Below, piece after piece: positions 25,301 to 36,790 of a DNA stretch of 64,000 nucleotides. Within the stretch, counting starts at the first letter, position 1, and the number at the start of each line of letters is the position of its first letter. Origin of the DNA: Manduca sexta (Eukaryota > Arthropoda > Insecta > Lepidoptera > Sphingidae); NCBI RefSeq assembly GCF_014839805.1, contig NC_051131.1, forward strand, positions 15,364,913 through 15,428,912, read 5' to 3'. The notes below the pieces were generated by a model, which worked only from the letters and a program-made list of their open reading frames with translations, was not told the origin of the DNA and made no database searches. The position numbers and the translations under genes are program-made.

Positions 25301-28300
25301 ATGGAATAACTTCTCCCGTTTTCCCAACATTTCCCTTCACTGCTCTGCTCCTATTAATTGTAGCGTGATGAAAAGTATACTATAACAAGCACAGGAGTAT
25401 GACAAATAATTGTACCAAGTTTCGTTAAAATCCGTCGAGTAGTTTTTGTTTCTATAACGGTTATACAGACAGACAGACAAAAATTTTACTAATTGCATTT
25501 TTGGCATCAGTATCGATCCCTAATCACCCCCTGATAGTTATTTTGGAAATATATTTCATGTACAGAATTGACCTCTCTACAGATTTATTATAAGTATAGA
25601 TTATGATTGATTGAGTGCCTCAGTGTCGTAGTTCTAGTACGGTACGTCTGCAGTACTGAAGTCACGGGTACCTGGGTTCCTGGATCGAGCAAAGCAAAGT
25701 GATATTGCGTTATTCTAATCGATATCAGCCCGAAGGCTATAATTTTTGTTCTATATACAAAAGGTTCGCCTCCTATTACATCACGGTGTATATGTGACAA
25801 TATTACCTTTTAAGGTATGCAAAAAAGAAACATTATAGTAGAACAACTGAAAATGTTTACATACGCTCATTTAATTTTGGCTATTACAAGAACGAATCAC
25901 TGACAAAATTAAAATATTGTACCATAAAATAAAAATAACACACACAATAGTAATAAAAAAAGACAGAAGAATCTAAACTATTCAGGTCTAAATATGAAAT
26001 ATATCTATATATATAAAAATGAATTGCTGTTCGTTAGTCTCGCTAAAACTCGAGAACGGCTGAACGGATTTATCTTAGCTTGGTCTTGAATTATTCGTGG
26101 AGGTCTAGGGAAGGTTTAAAAGGTGAGAAAAATTCGAATAATTGCCGGGAAAATCCTCAAAACAGCATTTTTCTATTTCCCATACAAACGTTTTCTAAAT
26201 AAAATGGTGAGTCAATTTGTAATTTATTACCGCTGCATAAAGTTCAAATTCGCGTGCGCGTTGGAGGATCTAATATCGCATTCTGAAACTCAACAAAAGT
26301 GAAAGTGAATCGCGAACGCGACAAAATTGCATAGTCTCAAAATACATAGTACATAAATAGTGGTCGGCTTCGAGAAACTCAATTTTAGCTAACTTCAGTT
26401 GTTAATATAATATATAACTCAAAGGTGACTGACAGTGATATATCAAGGAACAGCCCAAACCATTGGACGGATCGGGCTAAGACTTTACATGCATAAAGCT
26501 ACTATGACGTAGGCATCCCCTAAGAAAGGATTTTGATAAATTCTACCCTTAAGGGGATAAAATAGGGGATGAAAGTTTGTATAAATGTTCTTAGATTTTC
26601 GACTGATTGAACTGAAATTATAGATTGGGGATAAAATTAGTTTGAACCTATGAGTACCGGGAAAATATGTAGCAAGACTTTTATCAAACAGTGGAATTTT
26701 ATCCTGGAAAACACCTTCACGCGGGCGAAGCCGCGAGCAAAAGCTAGTCTAAGATATATTTCTTACCTAGCAACAACAAACAATGATTTTTAAGTATGTA
26801 AAGATTATACGTATGTTAGAAGTAAACTCAGAAACTGCTTAATGGATTTGGCTGCCTTGAATTAACACATAGGCTACTTTTTATCTCGGTAATTTGCTCC
26901 TGTGAGAAATCATTAAACTTTTTCATTTGAATTTTGAAATCGATGGCGCCAGCGTCGTACAGATGGCGTAAGGATCGCTATAGTTACAATATTTCTATTA
27001 TAACAGGGCAGTTTTCATGGACGCACATTTGGGACACTTTCCACAACAAGGTCGAAAGCCATTCACAAGGTGGATTGTCCCGCATTTGACTGGCCCGTTG
27101 CACCATTCCCTAGATACAGATATCCTCTTGAGCAATTCAAAAGAGAAAACGAACAGGAAGACAAAAGGTATTCGGTTGATTAAACTTACTCTTGTCATTC
27201 GCATTGTTTGATACTATTCTATTTCTTTCTTTTAACATTTTTTAATTCTTTTTTTTTCAGACTCAATTGTTTCTTGATTAAATGTTTTGATCAACTATTG
27301 GAATGTTCAGTTGAGTTTTATTTTGATAGAAGTTAAAGCTTGACCTTTAGCAGGGAACTCGTGTGCGTGTGTGTGTTATCAGTACAACTATCCTCATATC
27401 TCGCTGCTTTTTAGACATTGTTTTGTTTTTTTGTATCCAATATGTAACAATGCTGTTCTATTGTTATCTGTCACCTTGAACTAATCTATATACGCTGTGG
27501 ATGTAAAGTGCACAAATTTAAAATTTAGTTTTTGATTTTTTTCTGTAATAATGTAATTGTATTTGTAATACACTATAACAAATGTTAAATTATATAATAA
27601 TGTTATTTCAATCTCAGGTGCCTTGAGCAAGTCGCCGATGTAATTGAAAAGTATAACAAAAAAGACATTCCTGTCGCTGGAATAATTGTAGAGCCGATTC
27701 AATCCGAGGGTGGTGATTATGAGGCTTCTCCGGAGTTCTTTAAGGAACTGCAAAAGATTAGTAAAGAGGTGAGTATTTTTTGTGATATACCTGTTATAAT
27801 ACACGGATCGTAACAATACTTTTATAATCAACTGCATACTTACACACCTATACAAGCATGTAGTAGAGGCACCTATAAGGTAAAGTTAATTCATTTTGGT
27901 AAATAGAATAATGGTTGTATATGGTTCATAAACGACCTTTTGAGCAAACTGACCACGTGATTTTCTTTCGGCTTTAATTTCTTTGAGCAAATATCTTCTT
28001 TTATTATTTAATTTGTAATATATACCTATATCGTTACTTTACAGAAAGGAGTAGCACTTATTATTGATGAAGTGCAGACAGGTTGTGGGGCAACAGGTAA
28101 AATGTGGTGTTTTGAACACTTTGATCTGCCTGTAGCGCCAGACATAGTCACCTTCAGCAAGAAAATGTTAACCGGCGGCTTTTATTTTGCTCCTGAATTC
28201 AAGTAAGTGTACAAAATAATTAGTATATGTTTATATATAAGTAAACTAGAGTATTGTTTGAGTTATTGGGAAAAATATATGGCGGTTAAGTCGATGGTCA

Positions 28301-31300
28301 TTGAGGTTGATCGTGTTAAATATAATAGGGATATAATATCTATCTGTAGCATGAGTGCTAGATGGACATAAAAAAAACAGTTTTTTTCGCGTTATACTTG
28401 ATATTTTGCATACTGACGCATCTTCATTTCGTTTAACGCGCGAAATGACGTATACTTCGTTTATAAACAATGCGCACGATGATGCATACGTGACACGACA
28501 CACACGATTCTTTAATGTTCGCTGCGGCTTAATAATACTTTTCTACACATGTCGCACTTTATTCTAGTGACACTCATGGCAACCAATGATATCAGCTGGG
28601 AGTGATACCGATGTAGCCTCACATAGTGACGTGCTACCCAAAACTTGTTTACGTACAAACATAATAATATAATCATTAGTAGTATAATATGTAAAGATAA
28701 TAAAATTGATTCTAGAACATAAATTATATATTCCAAATTTGATAATCTTTGTTAAAGGAATATATTTAAAAATATTATAATCTCATACAGGTATTTAATG
28801 TAAGTACTTACCGCGTTAGTTATAGTACAGGATCCCTGGTACACTTTTCATCGTTTATTACTATCAAGCTGATTTTTCGTGAGTAGCTTCCTTTTGACTA
28901 TACGCCCAAGTTTTTCCTTACAGTAATGTTGGTAAATGGTAGCTTAATAGGGGTAGCAAGGATAAAATATGCTGATTTGACGTATTTTAAATTTTTTATA
29001 AGAATTTGTTCTTTTAAATTAAACTATTTTACGAATTTTATCGCGGTTTTAATATTTTAATTTTCTCCCGACGTTTCGAAGACTTTGCAGCCTTCATGGT
29101 CACAGCGGGGACTGAGGTGTTGTTCATCCGCAAAGTCAGATTTATAATATATACCTACATTTTCTAAATATATAACTTTTTAAAATTGTTTAGCTGTTGG
29201 TGGTCCGATCTACGCAGAATGAGCTCACAGTGTCTTGAAGTCTGGCAGCCGGTCTTTTGGGTTCCGATTTAATTAAATGTAGAACTGGATCCGAGGCTTG
29301 TGCAAGCTTCTAACCATCTTCCCTATTGAAATTAGGATGTTTTTTAATTTCAATAGCCTCGCGGATCATCCTAGGAGGGAATCGGTGTTCTTTGGCAAGG
29401 ATTTGTGGCTTGTCTAGTCGCAGATAATGGTTGGAGCGTCCTTCAGAGTGTTCAGCGACTGCAGATTTCGATTTCGCTGAAAGTAAAATATTAAAACCGC
29501 GATAAAATTAGTAAAATAGTTTAATTTAAATGTCTAACATTCGCGTAAACTTATGAAATCATTAAATTTTTTCTTTGTTTATTATCGAGATAATTATCTA
29601 AATAACGTGAAAAAATATTTGTCCTACAAAATATAAGGTTTGGTTAGGGAGTCCCCTCTCTCCAACATGTATCATAAACAAGGTCATGAAAAATAATTAC
29701 TAACCAGCAATTTTTTTTTATTGGTTAGCTAACATTTGCATAGTTTACTATCCACATTGTCCTACAAATTGCGTGGTACGTTATTCCAGTTCTCCATTTG
29801 TACATTTTGAAAAGTGTACCAGGAATCCTGTACTATTAAGCCGAACGGTTAAATACCTATAAATATATTTTCGGCAATATATTTTGTTTCTCGCATGCAA
29901 GGCTATTTTTCGAGCATAAAAAATATTGCATTTTAGCGCCATTTCCTCCAGAACCGTTGAATTGTCCTTACCCCCATTGGGCCGAGGGTCCATGTCTTAC
30001 TCAGTTACCTCCTCAAAATCCATTTACTACCATCTTACAATAGGCGGGACTATCATAGTAGAATTCTCAAGATGCCTTAAATGCACAGGGCACGAGGCGC
30101 CGGTCATTCGTCAACCCGGCACCTCCTATATCTCCTATGCGTCTGTGGACGGGATTGGTATGTTCCCAATCCCGCTCAGCACTCTCCTTTGCGAGATGAC
30201 TACTTACAGAAGGAGACCACTGCTCTAAGAGTGGTGCGTTGTAGGTCTCAGGCTGGATATTTTCGAGTGTGTTGCACTGAGTCCTCGTGGATATTTTACA
30301 TTGTACAATGGTAGCCCACGGCGCACTCATTTCATGATCTGGCGTAGAAACAAGCCGAAACCTTCGTGACTCGTCAGCTTCTAATGATAGGTTGCACTGC
30401 TGCCACGTTCTTCAAACCTGCACTTGGACTCCCTGGCGGGTCACTCCTCGGCTAAGTTTCAGCTCGGGGGCAATTTGGCTGTGATCTCCCTTGGAGCAAA
30501 GTCAACCAACTAGTTTTTACAATTCTGTTTTTACTATGTAAATATATATTTTTTTGTTTTATTTCAGGGCTCCGCAACCTTATCGCATCTTCAACACATG
30601 GATGGGTGACCCTGGCAAGCTCATCTTACTGGAGCGAGTATTAAAAGTTATTAAGCAAGAAAATTTACTTGCTCGCGTTAACGAAACAGGAAAAATACTC
30701 AAAGGCGGGCTGCACCACCTGGAAAACGAGTTCTCTAGTATCATAAACAGCGTGCGCGGCCGTGGCACCTTCTTGGCGTACAACGCGAACACAGCCGAAG
30801 TTAGAGATAAAATAAACAATAACTTAAAGAAAAACGGTGCGTACTATATAATTAAATATTGTAATCAAATATAACAGCTCATGTGATAGGACCCTTTGTT
30901 TTAATTTTATCCTTAGTGCTTTATAACTAGCTTATCTAGTTATAACGTCCCTAACCTTGAGGTTAAAACGCCTCTTAAGTTCATAATTTTGTGTCCCGCT
31001 TTGCTATGGAGGGACAATAGGGATAAGTGGACAATTAATATTTCCAACTCCTCCCCATCTTTCTATTTGATTAATTTCTTTCCGGGATAATGACATATTA
31101 GTTTTCCCCGAGACTCGCCGAGCTTCACGATGTCATAAAGTGCGTGCCGCTGCTGCTGCTGCTGCTGATCCTGGCTTACAGAAGTTGCAGTAGCGGGTGT
31201 GATGGCGGGAAAGTCTCTACATAATTATATTCAGTATTATATTCTTAAAATTAACGTTTACTTACCGTGTCCTATATAGCAACATCAATCATGTCCATTA

Positions 31301-31751
31301 CTGAGCATTTTTTAAATAACTCGCTAACTTTTGAAGTTTTAACAGATTCCTTAGAGGTCCACGACATATTTCACTAATATAGGTCAGCGTTACACGTTTT
31401 TCGAAGCTCGTTACAGAAATTACATGGTTTAGCTTTTACGACCGGTTGTTTGTTTGACTATGTGTTCTGTAGCAACCGAACCCGGAACCCTTACTGGAGA
31501 ACCCAGACAAATTGTCCTATCTGGCAATCTATCCTCCTAGTCTAAAACTCGCACACGCTGCGATTGCATCGGAAGGCGATAGGGTCTTTAATTTTTTGTA
31601 TGGGAGTCTGATTGCTCTATGTTCTTTTACAGGTATTTTGGGAGGAACCTGTGGAGAAAAGGCTATTCGACTTAGACCAGCCTTGATCTTCCAACCGAAA
31701 CACGCGGAAATTTATTTAGATGCGCTGAGAAAAACCTTGAAGGAGCTGTAA
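19333..31751 (+). CDS. Gabat: 4-aminobutyrate aminotransferase, mitochondrial (GABA transaminase), nine exons
   Basis: Transfers the amino group of GABA to 2-oxoglutarate, giving succinate semialdehyde and glutamate; a PLP class-III aminotransferase of the mitochondrial matrix. Exons read by eye with GT/AG at every junction: 19333-19378, 23381-23493, 23897-24064, 24162-24440, 27007-27167, 27618-27768, 28045-28202, 30568-30836, 31633-31751. They total 1464 nt, that is 487 residues plus TAA, a normal length for the family. The first 20 or so residues ([14 protein letters not shown]...) are Arg/Ser-rich without acids, as in a mitochondrial presequence. Exon 4 has CGSCSNENA (Cys150 and Cys153, the CxxC pair that holds the 2Fe-2S cluster in mammalian GABA-T). 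Exon 5 has SFHGRT, exon 6 [11 protein letters not shown], exon 7 DEVQTG (Asp314 to the PLP ring nitrogen) and TFSKKM (Schiff-base Lys345 by family alignment), exon 8 [10 protein letters not shown] and RGRGTF. The frame is open throughout. Introns hold a Helitron pair, a Penelope-derived element and other repeats. Confidence 0.95.
20820..21720 (+). repeat. GC-rich block with an internal 100-bp direct repeat
   Basis: 21122-21222 and 21487-21590 share GCGGCCGGTCAGGCGCAACA... through GGCGTCAACCTTTACGCCGC with few differences; centres lie 365 bp apart. The block is strikingly GC-rich against the flanks, in transaminase intron 1. It could be an LTR-element remnant. Open frames across it show no domain I recognise. 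Confidence 0.6.
22140..22281 (+). mobile_element. Truncated foldback element with a perfect 51-nt hairpin
   Basis: Arms 22231-22254 and 22258-22281 (TTGTGATAAGAAATGAATGA + AAGG and its exact complement) around a 3-nt loop. The left flank (CTTATTCATAAACG...AACAAGCCTGTTTCTCAGTG) looks like one half of a larger foldback element whose right half is missing. Confidence 0.65.
24774..25600 (-). mobile_element. Non-autonomous Helitron (transaminase intron 4)
   Basis: On the minus strand it begins A|TCTATACTTATAATAAATC at 25600 and ends GGGCGAAGCTGCGGGCGGAAG-CTAG|T at 24774. It carries a CTGT microsatellite (about 25466-25482). About 827 bp, a different subfamily from copies A and B. Confidence 0.75.
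25605..25805 (+). repeat. Second tRNA-like SINE family
   Basis: GAGTGCCTCAGTGTCGTAG start, degenerate B-box region (GGGTACCTGGGTTCC), then ATATCAGCCCGAAGGC. It abuts the Helitron ending at 25600, in transaminase intron 4. Confidence 0.6.
26004..26747 (+). mobile_element. Non-autonomous Helitron, copy B (transaminase intron 4)
   Basis: Starts A|TCTATATATATAAAAATG, ends with the same GC hairpin and CTAG|T (26744-26748). No coding capacity. Near-identical to copy A, so recently mobile. Confidence 0.85.
29013..29530 (-). mobile_element. Element with 48-bp inverted ends enclosing a Penelope-type coding fragment
   Basis: Ends 29013-29060 and 29483-29530 are inverted copies with two mismatches (core ATTTTATCGCGGTTTTAATA). 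The minus strand from about 29470 to TAG at 29310 reads [17 protein letters not shown]..., then [20 protein letters not shown], the conserved segment after the GIY-YIG endonuclease in Penelope-like retroelements. Upstream RT and GIY-YIG motifs are absent. It sits in transaminase intron 7. Confidence 0.75.
29930..30500. repeat. GC-rich island of unknown origin in transaminase intron 7
   Basis: Composition differs sharply from the surrounding intron; short frames on both strands, none with a recognisable motif or splice context. Most likely an old transposable-element fragment. Confidence 0.35.
30986..31225 (+). repeat. Repeat shared with 43.9 kb (transaminase intron 8)
   Basis: TGTCATAAAGTGCGTGCC...CCTGGCTTACAG, AAGTTGCAGTAGCGGGTGTG and GCGGGAAAGTCTCTACAT recur with changes at 43942-44022. 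A (GCT)6 run lies at 31149-31167. Confidence 0.5.
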
Positions 31752-32053
31752 ACCACAATAATAATATTATAATTAGATGTGACTAGCACAAAAACATTCC
31801 TACCCCATGACAAGGATATTATTGTTACATGTGTGGTAAATATTTAGCATTTAGTTATCAAATGCATCAAATTACGATATAAACTTACAATAATTGTATT
31901 TTAGTATTGTATAATTATGGATATGAAATTATATTCAAAATTATTCTTATTGCCAAAGATATATCTATTGTATACAATGCAAACCCTACGTGCAGTTAAA
32001 TATTATAGTAGATATTAGATTAAAACTCAATTAAACCAACACGATGTCTTCCA

Positions 32054-32059
32054 AATAAA
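32054..32059 (+). promoter_or_regulatory. Candidate poly(A) signal of the GABA transaminase
   Basis: AATAAA about 300 nt after the stop codon, followed within 45 nt by a T-rich stretch, and before the Helitron that begins at 32126. Confidence 0.5.
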
Positions 32060-32125
32060 TATGGTCTTACATATTATATTATTATTAACAATATTTGATT
32101 TTTATTTCCTTGTTATTGCTACATA

Positions 32126-33504
32126 TCTATACTATTATATAAAGCTGAAGAGTTTGTTTGTTTGTTTGTTTGTTTGTTTGAACGCGCTAATCTCAGGAAC
32201 TACCGGTCCAAACTGAAAAATTCTTTTTGCGGTGGATAGCTGTTTGTTCGTGGAGTGCTATAGGCTATATATCATCACGCTATACCCAATAGGAGCGGAG
32301 CAGTAATGTCTTATCTCAGGAACTACCGGTTCGAACTGAAAAATTCTTTTTGTGTTGAATAGCCCTTTGTTCGTGGAGTGCTATAGGCTATATATCATCA
32401 CGCTATACCCAATAGGAGCGGAGCAGTAATGTCTTATCTCAGGAACTACCGGTTCGAACTGAAAAATTCTTTTTGTGTTGGATAGCCCTTTGTTCGTGGA
32501 GTGCTATAGGCTATATATCATCACGCTATACCCAATAGGAGCGGAGCAGTATTGTCTTATCTCAGGAACTACCGGTTCGAACTGAAAAATTCTTTTTGTG
32601 TTGAATAGCCCTTTGTTTGTGGAGTGCTATAGGCTATATATCATCACGCTATACCCAATAGGATCGGAGCAGTAATGTCTTATCTCAGGAACTACCGGTT
32701 CGAACTGAAAAATTCTTTTTGTGTTGGATAGCCCTTTTTTCGTGGAGTGCTATAGGCTATATATCATCACGCTATACCCAATAGGAGCGGAGCAGTATTG
32801 TCTTATCTCAGGAACTACCGGTTCGAACTGAAAAATTCTTTTTGTGTTGGATAGCCCTTTGTTTGTGGAGTGCTATAGGCTATATATCATCACGCTATAC
32901 CCAATAGGAGCGGAGCAGTAATGGCTAATCTCAGAAACTACCGATTCAAACTGAAAAAATATTTTTGTGTTGAATAGTCCTTTGTTTGTGGAGTGCTCAA
33001 AGTTATATATCATCACGCTATGACCAATAGGAGCGGAGCAGTAATGTCTAATCTCAGGAACTACCGGTTTCAACTGAAAAATTCGTTTTGTGTTGGATAG
33101 CCCTTTATTTGTGGAGCGCTATAGGCTATATATCATCACGCTATGACCAATAGGAGCGGAACAGTAATGAAACATGTTGCAAATCGAGGAAAAATTATTA
33201 GTTTTGAGAGCTTCCGTTGCGTGCGCTGCGTAAACGGTTAAACTTATGCAACAATGATGTATGACGGGATTGTTCCTCTTAAAAAGTTCTAAAAAATATA
33301 TTATAAAACAAAGTCCCCCGCTGCATCTGTCTGCCTGAACGTGTTAAACTCAAAAACTACCCAACGTATTAAGATGAAATTTGGTATGGAGACAGTTTGA
33401 GACCCTGGGAAGAACATAGGCTCCCGGGAAACTACTACTTTTATAACGGAAAACTTTAGCCTGAAAAACTTTATAACGCGGGCGGAGCCGCGGGCAAAAG
33501 CTAG
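32126..33504 (+). mobile_element. Non-autonomous Helitron carrying a minisatellite
   Basis: Begins A|TCTATAC and ends with the hairpin CGCGGGCGGAGCCGCG, a short spacer and CTAG|T (33501-33505), the Helitron hallmarks. Behind the 5' end is a (TTTG)n run (32153-32180). The 3' 200 bp (from about 33295, AAAACAAAGTCCCC...) matches a different subfamily, also seen at 36.4 kb, so the element may be a mosaic. No Rep/helicase coding sequence. Confidence 0.75.
32191..33171 (+). repeat. 123-bp minisatellite, eight units
   Basis: The motif TCTCAG(G/A)AACTACCG starts units at 32191, 32314, 32437, 32560, 32683, 32806, 32929 and 33052: seven consecutive spacings of exactly 123 bp. Units 2-6 are nearly identical; the first and last two are more diverged, as in an array growing from the middle. 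Confidence 0.97.
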
Positions 33505-33669
33505 TTTCATATAAAAATACGTAATGAAAAATCTTTCACCCTTTCTCAAGCACATTTTGCAACCGTAGCAGTATAAGTTTTGGCAGATTAAAGTTTATAT
33601 AGAGAAGAGCAGTAAAATTAAATTTGTGTATAGGTTCATAACATTCAACCGTCTAATTTCGACCACTAG

Positions 33670-34008
33670 CAAGAGCGTCGCCAGCCGATGGCCTAGGTGG
33701 GAGGGAGGAAGGGGGGGGGGGTTGATATGGGGAATAAGAAAAGTATGAATTGTAGGTTAAGTCAAGAGCACATGTTCCTCCCACACTCCCCCTCTCTCGC
33801 TTTAACATAAAGCAGAGCGTAATTGAGCGTACGGAACATTAAGAATGGATTTGTGAATTCATTCGAGTTTCGACGTACAGGAATGATAGATCAAGCAAGT
33901 CAAGTCCGAAGACTTCGGTCTTTGATTACATTTGGCAACTTTTTTAGAATCTAGGGGGGAGGGGAGGGGGGCAGCTGTCCCTCTTGCTCCCCCTTGGCGA
34001 CGCCCTTG
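33670..34008 (+). mobile_element. hAT-type MITE with intact 8-bp target duplication
   Basis: Terminal inverted repeats CAAGAGCGTCGCC / GGCGACGCCCTTG, flanked by ACCACTAG at 33662-33669 and 34009-34016. 339 bp, with G-runs at 33709-33720 and 33954-33970 and no ORF. An 8-bp duplication with CA...TG ends fits the hAT superfamily. Strand is arbitrary. Confidence 0.85.
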
Positions 34009-34016
34009 ACCACTAG

Positions 34017-36384
34017 TATAATATAATAATACGGAAAATGTCTTGAAAACTTTTGGTGATCTTACAAGTATGAAACTGGTCAGAGTTTACGAATCGAACT
34101 ACTCGGAAACTATGTATGAAGGAACAGGGAAAGAAGTCTTCTGAGCGGTTCGCGACGACCAAAGCTAATATTTTTATTGAGGAAGACATTAAAATTCTAA
34201 GAAACCATAAGTATTATGTAATATAGTCACAGGGCCCTATTCCGTGAACGCGGGCGAATCCGTCTATTTGAAATAACGAGCATTTTATTCGAAGGACAGG
34301 TTTACATACGGATTGTTTATATAATTATTGTACTCTCATTTATTTTAATATTTGGAATACAAACAACTATACTTTGTATTTTTATGGCATTGTGGTGCCC
34401 GGTCGAGCGGGCCCATTCATACATATCAAATCGCTAAGTGTGGCTCTACTTACGACTGGTGAAAATATACTTAGTACTAAGAAAGCGTGATTTTTATGCT
34501 GTGTTATATGGCTTATATGTAGGTATCTAGATATTCTTTTCCGTTAGATGCAACAGGTAAACAGAATACGTCACGCATTCTATATTTATCAAATGGTACT
34601 TACGTAGTTTATATTTGTCTACTTCTATAAATATTACATCTCATTCGACTTTTAAAAATAGCACTCTCTGCCGTCTGAATATAAATCCTAGTATTAGTCG
34701 CCAATATGAAAACGAATATTTCCTTAATTATCTGTATAGATGTTAGCGAAGTTTTAAAGCAATAATTCAGTGGCATTGTGTTTTATCAGCAGCATGAGTC
34801 GTTCCACACGTTGACCACGGGAACATAGTATTTTTACGAATCTATGTTCATTATGACGCTACATCCATTGGAAGCTACTCTGAATTTTTACTCATTTAGT
34901 AGGTAATTGGTACAATTTATTTATAAACGGCAAGTCTTATTTAATAATAGATGGAGATAAATCATACAACGTCAAAATGAATACCAATTGATATTTTCTG
35001 CTTTACGTAGTAAGTATCATCTTATTTTGTTTGCCAGTTACTATTTTAGTAGTTACGTAGGTAAGTACCTACCTAATACCTATATTTAAGATATATCAAC
35101 TATAAACTATTGTAAATAAGTAGATACGGAAAATGTCTTCGGTAGTGGTAAGAAATATTTTCTTTTGTGAAATAAATTTCAAAAAGTTTTCTTCAAAGCG
35201 AGTAGAGGTGTCGCTTATTACACCGGCGGCGCTATTTCGCGCCGAGTGGCTTAAAATAGCCACTGCTGAAATATTTTTATGCAAAACTCTCGGTAATGTC
35301 GTGTAGCTTATTCTCGCTACGAGAGTTAAACATTTCAAATAAGTATAGCTTTTTCTTTGAGCCTTTTTATGTTAAGGGAAGAAGTTTTTGGTACCTGAAT
35401 GAAGTTTTAGATAAAAATTTCAGCTTATTTTCTATACAGTTTAATTGCCCCTATAATCTGGTTGGCTTGTAGGTTAGCTTGTACCTATTTATAGTGATTT
35501 AAGTATATCTTCGAATCGTTTGATTTAAAACCCCTTAAATAATTTTACAGATTCATAAAATATAATACTTTGTTACTATTTCAATACCTATCACAGGATG
35601 AGTGTTGCCCTAAAGCTCTACCTTTTAGAATATGTGTTATAAAATATGGTAGATCCTAAAGCAGACGTACTCGATGTTTTTCATACCACTACTAAAAAAC
35701 GTTATTTCTGGACTATGATAGTACAACCTTCAAACCTCAACGTTAATTCATTAAACACAAATTTCTAAACGTAATTAAAATTTAACGTTAGCATTTCTTT
35801 TAATAAAATAACAATAACTTCATTTTCATAATGGGCTTAGCAATGTTAGCACATGAGTCAAGTGATCAAGTAAGTGAGTTAGCACCTGACTCAAATGGTC
35901 AAGTGAGTGAAAAGTCTAGTTTCAGTGAAATTTGTTAATTCGGGTGGGCCTTTCAGAAGTGTTTCGCAGGCCGCAGGTTAAGTAGGTATCTAGATATAGC
36001 TGGCCTAGAGGTATATTTACCTATATACGTATCTGCTTGATTTACTATACTTAGTATAATAATTGATTTACATTTACATGCAAGTGTGTGTAAATAGGTA
36101 TGTGGGTTAGTAGGTACTAGCCCATTTGCCTTCAAGCTAGTTTGTTGACCTCAATGACCACCGACCTGTATAGCTTACTGTGTTTATGTCAGTCTTATAT
36201 CACGTAACTTTATTTAATATTGCTTATAATGCGTACCTACCAACACGTACAATACATTATCTATTACGTATTATTTTAATATGCTATGAGGTTTCTGCCT
36301 AATACACATTATAATTACCTACTTAAATTCGTTGATAAGGTGTGTACTCAGTAAGTAGATATTCATAAATGTACTTACACAATA
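34017..36384. other. Intergenic DNA, nothing recognised
   Basis: AT-rich, rich in GTAGGTA/TACCTAC phrases. The CpG patch at 35200-35250 has no splice context. Confidence 0.55.
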
Positions 36385-36790
36385 CATACAAAACAAAGTC
36401 CCCTTTTCTGTCTGTCTGTACGTTATCGATTTCCTCAAAATCTACTGAACGGATTTTTATGAAATTTGGTATGGAGGTAATTAAGACCCTGGGAAGGTTA
36501 TAGGCTATTTTTTTATCCTGGGGAAATATATAGAGGGTCTTTTATGGCGGAAAACTACTTCACGCGGGCGAAGTCACGAAGCAAAAGTAGTATATTAAAA
36601 TTTAATGTTTGTACAATCATCACGCAACGGCTGTATAAAATTGAATGCAGTTTTAACCGATGTATTTCAAGAGGTAGATAACTTAAAATTTTGCCTCAAT
36701 TTTATTCTGGGATATATTTATAAAAATGGACTTCTATCCCGGAACAACTTTTTTAAGCGGGGGGAGCCACGAGGAAAAGCTACATTGTAA
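36385..36790 (+). mobile_element. Two degraded Helitron 3' regions in tandem
   Basis: 36385-36592 contains AAAACAAAGTCCCC and ends GCGGGCGAAGTCACGAAGCAAAAGTAG; 36600-36786 ends GCGGGGGGAGCCACGAGGAAAAGC. Both match the Helitron tail with mutated CTAG ends. Confidence 0.55.

Noticed and set aside
27481..27855. 124-codon minus-strand frame
   Set aside because: Antisense to transaminase exon 6 and AT-rich intron.
29781..30330. Several overlapping frames of 70-100 codons
   Set aside because: Both strands are open across a GC-rich repeat-like island in an intron; none shows a domain.
31441..31632. Open frame running into transaminase exon 9 from the intron
   Set aside because: Exon 8 joins exon 9 at the AG at 31631-31632 and gives the conserved [10 protein letters not shown]; the upstream part matches nothing in the family.
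32191..33171. CRISPR-like array
   Set aside because: Head-to-tail 123-bp units without spacers in animal DNA: a minisatellite.
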